This document shows, piece after piece, positions 9,971 through 22,200 of a DNA stretch of 64,000 bases (within the stretch, counting starts at the first letter, position 1; every line of letters begins with the position of its first letter). Source of the stretch: Siphonodentalium dalli (taxonomy: Eukaryota > Mollusca > Scaphopoda > Gadilida > Siphonodentaliidae); assembly GCA_032622095.1 (NCBI GenBank), contig CP136063.1, positions 185,607,956-185,671,955 on the forward strand, in the 5' to 3' direction. The position numbers and the translations under genes are program-made. Under the pieces are notes generated by a model, which worked only from the letters and a program-made list of their open reading frames with translations, did not search any database and was not told the origin of the DNA.

Positions 9971-12210
9971 GCTGAATAGGTCACTCTCACCGGTTTTCTG
10001 TGATAAAGTTACCCAGGTTCCTGAAATTGTGATAAAGTTACCCAGGTTGGAGAAGAATGTGATAAAGTTACCCAGGTTAATAATAGTTCATGTTTAGCAA
10101 CAAATTATTGATTTTTGTGATCAAAATGACAAACTAAAGTACTAAGGCCTAAAAAAATAATACCTGTGTTTCCACTAACCCGACCGACAGTTAAAAAATT
10201 CGCCGACTGAGACCATTTATTGCAAATTAAACAAAAAAAGAAAAAAGTACACCGTTTCTGCTAACCCGACCGACCGCCGAAAAAGTCGCCGACTGCCCCC
10301 ATTTTATTGGGTTTTCAAAAAATATAAACTACCAAGTTAATTTAAATTGATATCACGTGGTGCGTTGAGTGGGTACCTTGCCGCAGAAACGCGATATATA
10401 CTGCGTCTACAGATGGACAGGAGGAATCAGGGAGCTAAATGTGTTCTAGAGTCGGAGAGCGAGTACACTGTCGCCTATGGGAAACCATTTAGTTCAGTGA
10501 TTCCAGGAGACGGTGTCATGTGGTCGGCCGATAGCGAGATCTCGTTGCACGAAAATGCACGAGATTGACCGATTGTCGGACGGCCCAATAATAATAATAA
10601 TTATTATCACCCAACCACAATCGGCCAATCGGGCCCGATCGTCCGTTTACGTTAGCTGTCAATGGGCATTCGAAACACCTCTGCTATATTTTCGTAGCGT
10701 CGCTTGGCGAATGCCGTAATCGGAAATCGTTCCTCGAGAAAATCGCGAATCCCAATCCCCACCGTGCAGGCAATCTCGAGATAATGATTGCATGTAGGCC
10801 TAGCTACAATCGGATTACGGAACTGTTATTGTTATAAATACATTCCGTTTGATCACTATGAACAGTGGTCATCGGCACATGAGACCAGTGGTCACACATG
10901 AGCGTCGACTTGTAAAAACAATATGACGCCTACTCAGACGGGAGACCCTCCGTGGTCTTCGTGTTGTGAAAACAACCTGTCAGTACTCATAAGTGAACAC
11001 ATTTTAGCATGTTAATACAATGGAAAGTTATGATATTAAATTTATTAGCTGGTTGTATAATTATATTCGGGGTACGAAACAACCATAGTAGCCTACATGG
11101 GACGAATCAATCAAAGTAAATTTCTAAGTTGGGACGAATCGAAGTCGTTTCGTACTCGGGACGAATCGACGAGATCCCTATTCAATTTCCTTGATTAAAG
11201 GGAAGATAATTGAAGAAGTTAAAGAGGTTTTGGGTTGTTTCAACTACGATGTCTGTTTGGTCACTCAATTGAATTGATCATATTATATCACAACATGGAG
11301 GAAGAACGGAAAGAGTGAAGACATTGTGCAGCTGATCTCAATCTTCAAACTTTGTTGACTTACATAGTTTTTATAAACCCCACAGTTTTTAGTATGTTGT
11401 GGTGTGATTGCAATTTGAATCCATGTTGCTTTCGTGCAGTATTAACTATTAAGTTACGAAAGCACGCATTGCCACACAACGCCACTTTTACGTTATCACT
11501 TCTTGTGTGCATTCAGACTTGATACACAGTGACTGCACACGTGCTTTTGTCGGAAGATCAGAGAAAACTTCAAAGGGTCGGAATTGATTGAAGGTCGCCG
11601 ACACTTCCAGACAGTTCGAGAATTGCTACAAAGTATCTGATACTACCGCGTGTACCAATTAATGCTTGCATTGCACTCTACTATCGGTGACACATGATTT
11701 GGTATTAGTTTTGCATCATTTAACCTATTTAATTTCTTCTCAAATCCAATTTGGCATCAACACATGCCATGGGAGCCATGCAAAAATTACAAAAAAAACT
11801 GTTACTGCCTCTACTGATGCAAACTCAAATTGAACAAATGAGTAATGTTGCTTGATCATGAATCGCAGACAAATATTATCCCAAAAAGTTGCCCCGCCAA
11901 AATAAGTTAAAAAAAAAAAAAAAAAAAAATTTACCTACCTACCGACCCAACATTTTTGGGACCCCGTTAGTGGAAACACAGGTATTATTTTGTTAGGCCT
12001 AATATGTCTTAATTTATGCTTGATAAGGGCTATTACTTGCCAAAACTGAACAACATTTCCCTCTGTCACTTTTAAATCGAGTTGATATTATGAGATTTGC
12101 TTAACCTGGGTAACTTTATCACAATTCTCACCAACCTGGGTAACTTTATCACAAAATTAGGAACCTGGGTAACTTTATCACATAAAACCGGTGAGAGTGA
12201 CCTATTCAGC
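9971..12210. mobile_element. Mutator-like non-autonomous element with 9-bp target duplication
   Basis: Terminal inverted repeats of roughly 110 bp begin GCTGAATAGGTCACTCTCAC. Each contains three direct copies of GTGATAAAGTTACCCAGGTT at about 25-30 bp spacing. The 9-bp GTTAGTTCA is present at both flanks (9962-9970 and 12211-12219). A 9-bp duplication with long inverted ends is typical of Mutator-like elements. No transposase frame was found. The interior is occupied by a second element (10145-12000). Confidence 0.85.
10145..12000. mobile_element. Nested 1.86-kb inverted-repeat element (AGGCC family)
   Basis: Ends AGGCCTAA...ATAATACCTGTGTTTCC and the inverse GGAAACACAGGTATTATTTT...TTAGGCCT bound it. 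GC-rich CCGACCGAC motifs lie inside both ends, and a run of 22 A at about 11909-11930 is near the right end. The ends resemble those of 29889-31897. No convincing coding frame; the short frames at 10347-10719 match nothing I know. Confidence 0.7.
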
Positions 12211-12221
12211 GTTAGTTCAAT

Positions 12222-12450
12222 ATTGTGATATATAAGGCGGTAACAGAACTACTAGTACTACTATATTCCCATATTCTGTGCGAGACTGATGTAAGAGAGC
12301 ATTAATATAAATTGTCCACTTAAACCATTTATTTCTCCTAGGACCTATGATATACAAGGCAGTATCAGACCAACTATGCTGTATCAGACTCCTGGTATCA
12401 GAGGGCATCAATATAAATTGTCCACTTGAACCATTTATTTCTCTGACAAC
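12222..12450. repeat. Two-copy ~105-bp direct repeat
   Basis: GCATTAATATAAATTGTCCACTT...CCATTTATTTCTC at about 12300 recurs at about 12405 as GCATCAATATAAATTGTCCACTT. It is intergenic and non-coding. Confidence 0.6.
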
Positions 12451-12957
12451 CTACTAACACATCTTCCAAAGAATCTTGTTGCCATTTTATTTCAAACATA
12501 TGTTAATTAAGGCCATCCATATAATCATGAGCTTGAAAAGATATTAGCTATATAAACATGGGGAATATCATCAGAAATGGACAAGAGTATTCAATATGAG
12601 CCATAAAATTTAAATACATTTTGAAGGAAATTAAACAAATATTCACAAAAATCTCTTTGAACATATGAACAAGCTACCATAAAGACACATTCTGCTTCAA
12701 CGATTAGTGATGTTCCAATAATCGGAAACGGCCATCGGTCAATAATAGCCCATCGGATATTAATCGTACCATCGGCTTTTATGGTTTGCCAAAACAAAAA
12801 ACCTGTTATAGTAGGTATAGTGGTATATGCATGCTTTAATAAACGTATGCAATACAACCATTGAATTGACTGTTGAAAACAGTTGTAACAGTCTAAAAAG
12901 AAGCTGTTGGCATCATCCAAATAGTTTGAGAGTGGAGACATTGGCCTGACACTATTT
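12451..12957. other. Intergenic, possible single hAT-like end
   Basis: No gene is seen. About 12704-12780 (AGTGATGTTCCAATAATCGG) resembles a hAT-type terminus, but no inverse partner was found. A 152-codon minus-strand open frame here looks like chance. Confidence 0.4.
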
Positions 12958-13560
12958 ACATTGACCTTGTAAGTTAGTGCATTCTCTAATATATGCGAGA
13001 CTCCCAATGTCCGAAAGAACATTTCAGCTTGTAACTTGGGCAAGGACAAACAGATTGTTGTGCTTTGGTACGGTGAAAGCAGAGTTCGGGGGAAAGGATA
13101 CCGACTTACTACAGATTTTTATTACCAGAGTTACAGCCCTTGTTTGACTAGAAAATTTGGGAATTTTGTCTCTGTACGAACATTTCAGCTTGTTATTCGG
13201 GCATGGATCATCAGATACGGTTTTGTTTTAATATGGTGATAGTTCAGCATATGGTAAAGGATAACAGCACACTATGGATTTCGTCCATACATTTTTACCA
13301 GAGTTACAGCCCTTGTTTGACTTGGGAATTTCTGAATTTTTTGTGTCCTTATGAAATTTTCAGCTTGTAACTTGGGCATGGATTATCAAATTTGGTAGTA
13401 CTTTGGTGTGTTGGTAGCCCAGTTTTGGGGAATGGAAAATATTTCCATCCATACAGATATTTAGTATTGCCCACTCTCTAAATTGAGCGTCGTGGCATGG
13501 ACATATGCCATGCTTGGTGTTGCACTTGTTTTTTATTTGAGAGGCCAAGAATGTATGAAT
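12958..13560. repeat. Family A fragment followed by a dispersed-repeat remnant
   Basis: About 12960-13012 is a family A piece (ACCTTGTAAGTTAGTGCATT). From 13020, copies of CATTTCAGCTTGTAACTTGG with ACCAGAGTTACAGCCCTTGT repeat about three times; these are the inverse of the repeat at 59570-59880 and 1-480. Confidence 0.6.
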
Positions 13561-13658
13561 TCATTATGAATATACCAAGACGTCCAAAGCGTAGATGGCT
13601 TGGAAAATGTATTACCACTGCCTATACCTATGTGTGAGCCTATACTCGCATGTCTTTA

Positions 13659-13908
13659 TTAACCCTTCCATGACTGGAGCTTCCTGAAATTTTGCGAAAA
13701 CTCTGTGCCAATGCATCTTCTTATATATGCGAGTCTCACATAGGGAGCCTCACATATAACTTATAAGAGAATACATTGGCCTAACAATATTTACATTGAC
13801 CTTGTAAACCAGTGCATTCTCTTAGATATGAGAGGCTCTCTATGGGAGAATGCACTGGCACAGGGTCTTTAATGCTGCTCCAGCACGACTCCCGAATGAA
13901 AGGGTTAA
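13659..13908. mobile_element. Family A element, full length, TTAA-flanked
   Basis: TTAA lies at 13659-13662 and 13905-13908. Ends are TTAACCCTTCCATGACTG and the inverse of a related TTAACCCTTTCATTCGGG. Internal hairpins carry TATATGCGAGTCTCACAT-type arms. It is about 250 bp, the same size as 37784-38034, and non-coding. Confidence 0.85.
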
Positions 13909-14256
13909 CTTAATCAGCAAAGCACAGGGAGCTGAAAAGCTAAAACCTGAGCATATACCTTCCTGTAAACAACAAAAAACAATATTTTCTTTCCCACTGA
14001 ACTATATGGTATAATCCTTTGCTAGTGGAAGAATTAAAAACCCACACTTACTCCAGGATACGTTTTATTGAAAACAGTATGAAAATTCTATAGTACGTTT
14101 ATTCCTGGGAATTCCAACAGATGACGTAATGAGTCTATCTTTAGTAATTACCTGGAACATGTGACACTGATTTTGAATAAAAGCCATGTTGGCCAGGTGA
14201 GTGTTCCCCTTTTCCCTTCTTGACTAGTAGAGTTGAATTGTTATTCCCTTTGATAA

Positions 14257-14830
14257 TTGTCCTCCGAAATAAAAATATGGAGGATTATAGAAATCACTGG
14301 TGTCCGTCCGTCCGTCCCAGATGGTTTCCGGATGCTAACTTTAGTTTTAGTGATCCGATTGATTTCAAATTTCATGTGGATTACCCAGATGAAAATACAG
14401 GTCAAGTTCGAATTTGGTTTCGTTTGCCCATTTTGCTGGAGTTATGGTCCTTGTCAACTTAGTATTTGCCGATTATTTTGGTTTCAGGGTGATAACTTTA
14501 GCTTTATTTATCTGACTGTTTTCAAATTTGGTATATGGATTACTCCTATGAAAATAAAGGTCAATTTCAAATTTGGGTTCTGTCCGCCTATTTTAACTGG
14601 AGTTATGGTCCTTGTTGACTTAGAATTTGCCAATTATTTTGGTTTCCGGTGATAGTTTTAGTTTTAGTTATCTGATTGTATTCAAATTCTGTATGTGGAG
14701 TAGGCACATGAAAATTCAGGTCAGACGAACTTGGGTTTGGTCCACACATTTTTGCCAGAGCTATGGTCCTTGTCCAAGAATTTAACAATTATTTTGGTTT
14801 CCGGAAATTACTGTGGGTTTTTTTACGCTT
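14257..14830. repeat. Dispersed repeat, three to four diverged tandem units
   Basis: The phrase GATAACTTTAGTTTTAGTTAT and a unit ending GGAGTTATGGTCCTTGT recur three to four times. Short GTCC reiterations lie at about 14301. The same phrases appear at 21700-22080, 26367-26800 and 6275-6440. Overlapping open frames reflect low stop density in the repeat. Confidence 0.65.
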
Positions 14831-15584
14831 CTACTTGGAAAGGATTAAAACATATAGTTTAGTGGGAAAGATATCTTTGATGGAAATATAAATTTTATTG
14901 TTTAATTTTTCGGTAAAACAGTTGTTGGCATGCTTGTAACCGAACTATCTTGCTCGTATTTAAATACACGCCGTACTATTTTTCGCACATGCGAAAAAAA
15001 GAACGACTCAAATAAATTAGCTAGCAAATGGAAAAAAATATAGGGGTTTGTGTATTTGTCAATATATACACAAACTATGAAGTGACATTTCTGCAAGACA
15101 TCAGAAGCTTATCGATTGCCATTGTGGTAACTTTTCTGAGTTCGATATATCAGTGATGCCCATAACTATTGAAATGACAAATTAATTATTAATGCAGCTA
15201 TGTGTCATAGAATTACCTATCTTCATAACTGAACAATTAACATTCATATTTTGGGCACATTGTACACTTATATCCTGGTGGTAAATTAAATTAACTTTAG
15301 GGCCATTTTAGAGTCATAACTGCACCCCATCGGATAGATGGATACAGTGAGCGAATTTTAAACTGAGTCAAATATAATAATGTGCGAATTTAAATACGAA
15401 TAAGGTAATTAAATTGGTATTACCTCATCCAAACATGAGCATGCAATCAAACTTCACCTGTCATAGCTAATAGGTAGTAACAGAATCTATGTGTCACCCA
15501 GAAATAGTGGCATTTCAGAGAAAGGCAGCCAGGTATACATTTCAAGCCATGCATATGAACCATTGTATTTTAATATTCAACATA
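14831..15584. other. AT-rich intergenic stretch
   Basis: No gene, array or clear inverted repeat is seen in these roughly 750 bases. Confidence 0.5.
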
Positions 15585-15593
15585 GCCTAGAAG

Positions 15594-15726
15594 TAGTCCA
15601 CCAAAGAAGACTTATCGGGTAAGAACTTCTTTTATATTTGGATATTTAGGACTGGTCTTTCCTTGAGTCGTATATGTCCAAATATTAAAATATCTCTTAA
15701 ACCGATTAGTCTGCTTTGGTGGACTA
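15594..15726. mobile_element. 133-bp Mutator-like miniature element with 9-bp target duplication
   Basis: Inverted ends TAGTCCACCAAAG and CTTTGGTGGACTA continue inward as a near-palindrome. GCCTAGAAG occurs on both sides (15585-15593 and 15727-15735). The 9-bp duplication points to a Mutator-like source transposase. Confidence 0.88.
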
Positions 15727-16013
15727 GCCTAGAAGCTTCAATATCAACATCCTAGGTTTGATAATTCCATGTGAGAGAATGAGAATTAGCCTTTCAAATT
15801 AATACAAATTAAATTAAATTAAAAGGTGTTTTACTTCAATCAATGAATAGTTTGGAAATGACTACCCCCATGTTTTACCTTGTACATGTAGTTGGGATGT
15901 ATTTCTCTTTGTGAATTTTATCCATTGAGAAACTAATAGAGCAATAATTTATAATTTTTCATAAATTCAATTTCATCAATAAATCTACAAAAATTTCGAA
16001 ACTCACCACAATA

Positions 16014-16277
16014 TCACCTAGATCTCCTTTGGAGTTTGTTTGAATCTTTAACAGAGTACAACTCATGTAAACTCATGAACAGTTTGATGATTGGCATACA
16101 CAGTGCAGTTACTATAGGAACGCTGTAGTACAGCAGGTAGAACGTCACATCTCTCACTCCCACCACACCTAGAATTTTTAGTAGTCCTTCCGCTGTGGGT
16201 GGGAGACAACGAACCTTCCAGTAGGAAAGGACAGAATTATACTGACTAAGATCCAATGGTAAAGTCACCAGTTCACC
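16014..16277 (-). CDS. Membrane protein, last exon
   Basis: The acceptor is CATTTGTTGCAG. It encodes 87 residues starting GELVTLPLDLSQYNS, with a hydrophobic core DVTFYLLYYSVPIVTALCMP, and ends KLQRRSR before TGA. The other two entry phases hit stops at once, so the preceding exon must end in phase 0, as it does at 17792. AG|GTGATA at the stop could in principle be a donor, so a further exon is not fully excluded. Confidence 0.8.
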   Translation of the reverse strand, partial: GELVTLPLDLSQYNSVLSYWKVRCLPPTAEGLLKILGVVGVRDVTFYLLYYSVPIVTALCMPIIKLFMSLHELYSVKDSNKLQRRSR

Positions 16278-19200
16278 CTGCAACAAATGATTCACATTAA
16301 AGTGACACCTCCTCATTTATATACTCCTGTTGATTCCTCTATAGTTTTTAAGCCTGCAAATAGTGTGTCTTTCGTTTGCAGAATGAGGTCCCTAGAGGGA
16401 GAATTTAGAGAGGCTATCCCGCACAGTGGGCTACCATCACCAAATTCACCATCTGGGGACCTCATTCTGCTTAGGCCTCATCTTCTGGAAAGTATCTATA
16501 GTCTCAAATTAACATGTTTTTAGTTACTTTTTTCCTTCTGGGAAGTTTCTACATCCCTTAATTTACAGAAGATAAAATGCATAATCGAGGTGACTAATGG
16601 GGAACATCACCAACTTCAACTGGTGAACTTCAATCTCATCCTAGGTCTCCCATAGCAGTTGAGGCCTATGCAGAATAAGGTTCCCAGAGAGTGAATTTTG
16701 TGACACTTGCCCGCCTTGCGAGGGGAGCATCACTAAATTCACCATTTGGGGACTTAATTCTGCGAATGACAAGCACACTATTTGCAGGCTTGATAGTTTT
16801 GAATCAATATATACCTGGTAACATCTATGCCAAAATGGCTTCTTGTAGGTTGCAATAACTCTTTAGAAACTCAGCAAAAAGAGTTGGGCCAAAAGTAACT
16901 AGAGGTGTGACTGTCCCAATGGGACTAAGGATACCCCCCCATGTTTTTAAAATACTAAGATGTTTCACATGTCAGTAAACATTTAGTTAAAATAATAAAA
17001 TAACAGTTCCCATTGCAGGTGCACAAACCTAACCGTAATCTTAAACCTATTGACCGAAAAATGTAGGAATAAAAGCTTGGACAAAATTATGCATTTTGCA
17101 AGTCAAAAAAGGGGAATAACTCCACACAAAAAGTCGGACAGACATCATAATTGCAGGTGCACAGGTTCACATGGTACTAAATATCAGTGCCAAGATTAAA
17201 AAACATTGACCTAAAAATGTAGAAATAAAAGCTCGAACAAAATTAGGCATGTTGAAAAAAAAATTCTAAGTCGAAAAAGGGGGAATAACTCCACAAAAAA
17301 AGTCGGCAGACGTCATAATCGCAGGTGCACAGGTTCCCATGGTGGTCGATGCCTGTGCCAAGTTTCACGGAAATTTATCGAAAAACTCCGGACAAATGTG
17401 TGTCCATGGACGGATGACGGATGGACGGACGGACAAGCTGACTCCAGTATACCCCCCTAACTTTGTTGCAGGGGGTATAAAAATCACCCACATTTGCAAA
17501 ACACAAAAAAACTTAAACTTTGAACCAAAAAGGCTCCTGAGGGATTCGAACCCTCGACCTCCAGTTTACTAAACTGGCGCTGCATCTATAACACAAACCT
17601 CAAAAATGTATATGAAAATTGTAAAAAATATCCAATATTTCAATGGATTAACCCTTTATATACTAATATTAATTGATAAGGTCAGGAAATGTTCAGATAG
17701 TAAGTTCAATAAATGACCTCAAGTTATTTATTGAACTTATTATCTGAACATTTCCACCAATGAATATGAATCCTTCAGCACATGTATTTACCTTTTGTCT
17801 GACTGCCATCTGATAATTTATCATGAACACCCATCCAAATGAAAAATAATACTTTCCAATGTATACCCCTATAACTGAATGGGAGAAACCATTTAGTATA
17901 GAAATGGTTAATAAAGAAAGTTGGTCCAGCAAAATTGCTTCAGGCTCACCACTAGAATTTGATAGCATAGTATTCTCACTAACCAGATATTCATTGTATT
18001 TTATCACGATTGCTTCAATCTGGCGTTCAATTCTTTGTGCACACAACAATGTGTATGCCATCATCGCTGTCCAGCATCCAGTCACTGTCAGTAAACATAC
18101 CCTACAGAACAAGAAGGAAAAGTGTCAATGATACTGAAGCTTAAAGCTACGGAAGGCATTAGCGGACAGTATAGCTGATTAATCATACCACATCTAGTTT
18201 GTTAAAGGTACTCAATCTGATTAGATGGTCCCAATATCATCAGATTCCAAAAAAAATAAAATTTAAATGCTGCTTCAGTTATCAGAATCGAGTAATTGCC
18301 CATAAATAATGCTAACCACAGTCAACTATAGTATAGAATTGCCCAAAACCTTTATCAACATTTTGTTCAACGAAATTTTGCCGGTTGTCAAATATCTCAC
18401 CAAAAAAAGCCACTTAATTTTAGAGTTATCCATCTTCATCCGCAAATTTGGTCTGAGACCGTCTTCTCATCGACTGTTTACTGGGCCACCTAAAATTATC
18501 AGTGATGAAAAATAATAGATTTCAAACAACTCTGGCAAAAATGGGCCCACCAAACCGAAATTTGAGCTTGACCTGTATCTGCATATTGTTAATCCACATA
18601 CCAAATTAAATGAAAGTGTCAATGACACTGTAGCTCAACTTAGGTAGGGGAATAATTTAATGGTTGACAGTAAATGGAGGAATAGGAAAGGTGCTAATTG
18701 AAATGTCTAACCTGCGCCAAAGGATTCAGTGATGCAAAGAGTAAAATATAAGATGGCTGCTGGTGGCCATTTTTTTTGGCCAATTGACCCCAAAAGAACT
18801 CGTTCCCATCTACATATAATTGTTAACATCCATGACAAATTTTATGAAGATCTGACCAAAGCTACGACCTACAAATTTCATGATGATCAGACGAACAGTA
18901 CGACCTGTAGACCACGCCAATGGATTGAATTTTGAAATCCAAGATGGCCGCTGGCAGCCATGTTTTTTGGCCGAATAACCCCACAATGATTCGTTCCCAT
19001 CTACATGTCAATGTCAACATTCATGACAAATTTCATAAAGATTAGACGAAAGGTACAACCTGTAGCCCGTGCCAAAGGATTTAGTCATGCAAAGAGTAAA
19101 ATCCAAGATGGCTGCTGGCGGCCATGTTTTTTGGCCGAACGACTCCAAAATCACTCGTTCCCCATCTACATGTCAGTGTTAACATCCATGACAAATTTAA

Positions 19201-22200
19201 TAAAGATCAGACCAAAGGTATGACCTGTAGCCCACGCCAAAGGATTTAGTCATGCAAAGAGTAAAATGCTGGTGGCCATGTTTTTTGACCGAATGACCCC
19301 AAAACGACTCGTTCCCATCTACATGTCATTGTTATAATTCATGATAAATTTCATGACCATCTGACCAAAGTTACGACATGTAGCCCGCACCAAAGGATTT
19401 AGTCATGCAAAGAGTAAAATCCAAGATGGCTGCTGGCGGCCATGTTTTTGGACCGAATGACCCCAAAACGACTCGATCCCATCTACATGTCATTGTTATC
19501 ATTCATGACAAATTTCATGATGATCAGACGAACAGTACGACCTGTAGCCCGCGCCAATGGATTGAATTTTGAAATCCAAGATGGCCGCCAGTGGCCATGT
19601 TTTTTGGCCGAATGACCCCACAATGATTCGTTCCCATCTACATGTCGATGTCAACGTTCATGACAAATTTTATAAAGATTAGACCAAAGGCAACCTATAG
19701 CCCGCGCCAAAGGATTTAGTCATGCAAAGAGTAAAATCCAAGATGGCTGCTGGCAGCCATGTTTTTTGGCCGAACGACTCCAAAATCACTCGTTCCCATC
19801 TACATGTCAGTGTTAACATCCATGACAAATTTCATAAACTTCCGACCAACACAACGACCTGTAGCCCACGCCAAAGGATTTAGTCATGCAAAGAGTAAAA
19901 TCCAAGATGGCTGCTGGCAGCCATGTTTTTTGGCCTAACGACCCCAAAATCACTCGTTCCCATCTACATGTCAATATTAACATCCATGACAAATTTCATG
20001 ATGATCAGACGAACAGTACGACCTGTAGCCCGCGCCAAATGATTTAGTCATGCAAAGAGTAAAATCCAAGATGGCTGCTGGTGGCCATGTTTATTGGCCG
20101 AACAACCCCAAAATGACTCGTTCCCATCTACATGTCAATATTAACATCCATGACAAATTTCATGATGATCAGACGAACAGTACGACCTGTAGCCCGCGCC
20201 AATGGATTGAATTTTGAAATCTAAGATGGCCGCCAGCGGCCATGTTTTTTGGCCGAATGACCCCACAATGATTCGTTCCCATCTACATGTCAATGTCAAC
20301 ATTCATGACAAATTTCATAAAGATCAGACCAAAGGTACGACCTGTAGCCCGCGCCAAAGGATTTAGTCATGCAAATAGTAAAATCCAAGATGGCTGCTGG
20401 CGGCCATGTTTTTCGGCCGAACGACCCCAAAATCACTCGTTCCCATCTACATGTCAATATTAACATCCATGACAAATTTCATGATGATCAGGCGAACAGT
20501 ACGATCTGTAGCCCGCGCCAATGGATTGAATCTTGAAATCCAAGATGGCTGCCAGCGGCCATGTTTTTTGGCCGAATGACCCCAAAATCACTCGTTCCCA
20601 TCTACATGTCATTATTAACATCAATGACAAATTTCATGATGATCAGACGAACAGTACGACCTGTAGCCCGCGCCAATGGATTGAATCTTGAAATCCAAGA
20701 TGGCTGCCAGCGGCCATGTTTTTTGGCCGAATGACCCCAAAATGACTCGTTTCCCATCTACATGTCATCGTTAACATCCATGACAAATTTCATGATGTTC
20801 CGATCGAAGCTATGACCTGTAGCCCGCGCCAAATGATTTAGTCATGCAAAGAGTAAAATCCAAGATGGCTGCTGGTGGCCATGTTTATTGGCCGAACAAC
20901 CCCAAAATGACTCGTTCCCATCTACATGTCATTATTAACATCCATGACAAATTTCATGATGTTCCGATCGAAGCTATGACCTGTAGCCCGCGCCAAATGA
21001 TTTAGTCATGCAAAGAGTAAAATCCAAGATGGCTGCTGGTGGCCATGTTTATTGGCCGAACAACCCCAAAATGACTCGTTCCCATCTACATGTCAATATT
21101 AACATCCATGACAAATTTCATGATGATCAGACGAACAGTACGACCTGTAGCCCGCGCCAATGGATTGAATTTTGAAATCTAAGATGGCCGCCAGCGGCCA
21201 TGTTTTTTGGCCGAATGACCCCACAATGATTCGTTCCCATCTACATGTCAATGTCAACATTCATGACAAATTTCATAAAGATTAGACCAAAGGTACAACC
21301 TGTAGCCCGCGCCAAAGGATTTAGTCATGCAAAGAGTAAAATCCAAGATGGCTGCTGGCAGCCATGTTTTTTGGCCGAACGACCCCAAAATCACTCGTTC
21401 CCATCTACATGTCATTATTAACATCAATGACAAATTTCATGATGATCAGATGAACAGTACGACCTGTAGGCCGCGCCAATGGATTGAATCTTGAAATCCA
21501 AGATGGCTGCCAGTGGCCATGTTTTTTGGCCGAATGACCCCAAAATGACTCGTTCCCATCTACATGTCAATGTCAACATTCATGACAAATTTCGTGAAGA
21601 TCAGACCAAAGGTACAACCTGTAGCCCGCGCCAAAGGAAATTGTTGACGGACACACGGACGCCAAACCATGGCAATAGCTCAAACTTACAAAAGTTAGTT
21701 GAGCTAAAAACAATCAGATTACAAAAACTCAAGTTATCGTCCGGAAACCAAAATAATCAGCAAATTCTAAGTCGACAAAGAACATAACTGTGGCAAAAAT
21801 GGGCGGACCAAACTCATATTCAAACTTGATCTTTATATTGAGCCGATAACATGACATACCAAATTTGGTTCAGATTCAATCACACAAACTAAAGTTATCA
21901 TCCGGAAACCTCAAAACGATAAAATTCTAGGTAAAAATGGGGCCATAACTCCAGAAAAAATTGGCAGACCGAACCCATATTCGAACATGACCTGTGTATT
22001 GAGCTCATAAACTCACATTCCAAATTTGGTTTCGATCCGATAGCCCAAAATAAAGTTCTAATCCGGAAACTTTCCACACGGATGGGTGTGTCATTATTGT
22101 ATTATTGTCAAAAATAAATTTCAACTCACCATTTCTTTATTCTACGTGGCGACAGTTTGCTTTTAGCAACCATGTTGTCAATAAGATACAAGAGTAGAAT

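Noticed and set aside
9991-12190. Regularly spaced 20-bp repeats resembling a CRISPR array
   Set aside because: Only three copies per end, in inverted orientation, inside a eukaryotic transposon terminus; there are no cas genes and the genome is eukaryotic.
12591-13049. 152-codon minus-strand open frame
   Set aside because: It spans a family A fragment and repeat sequence, has no motif, and no splice partners were found; it looks like chance in AT-rich DNA.
16287-16523. 78-codon plus-strand frame containing RMRSLEGEFREAIPHSG-like sequence, and similar frames at 4221-4424 and 48828-49043
   Set aside because: All are translations of family C hairpin arms, so the similarity is a repeat effect.
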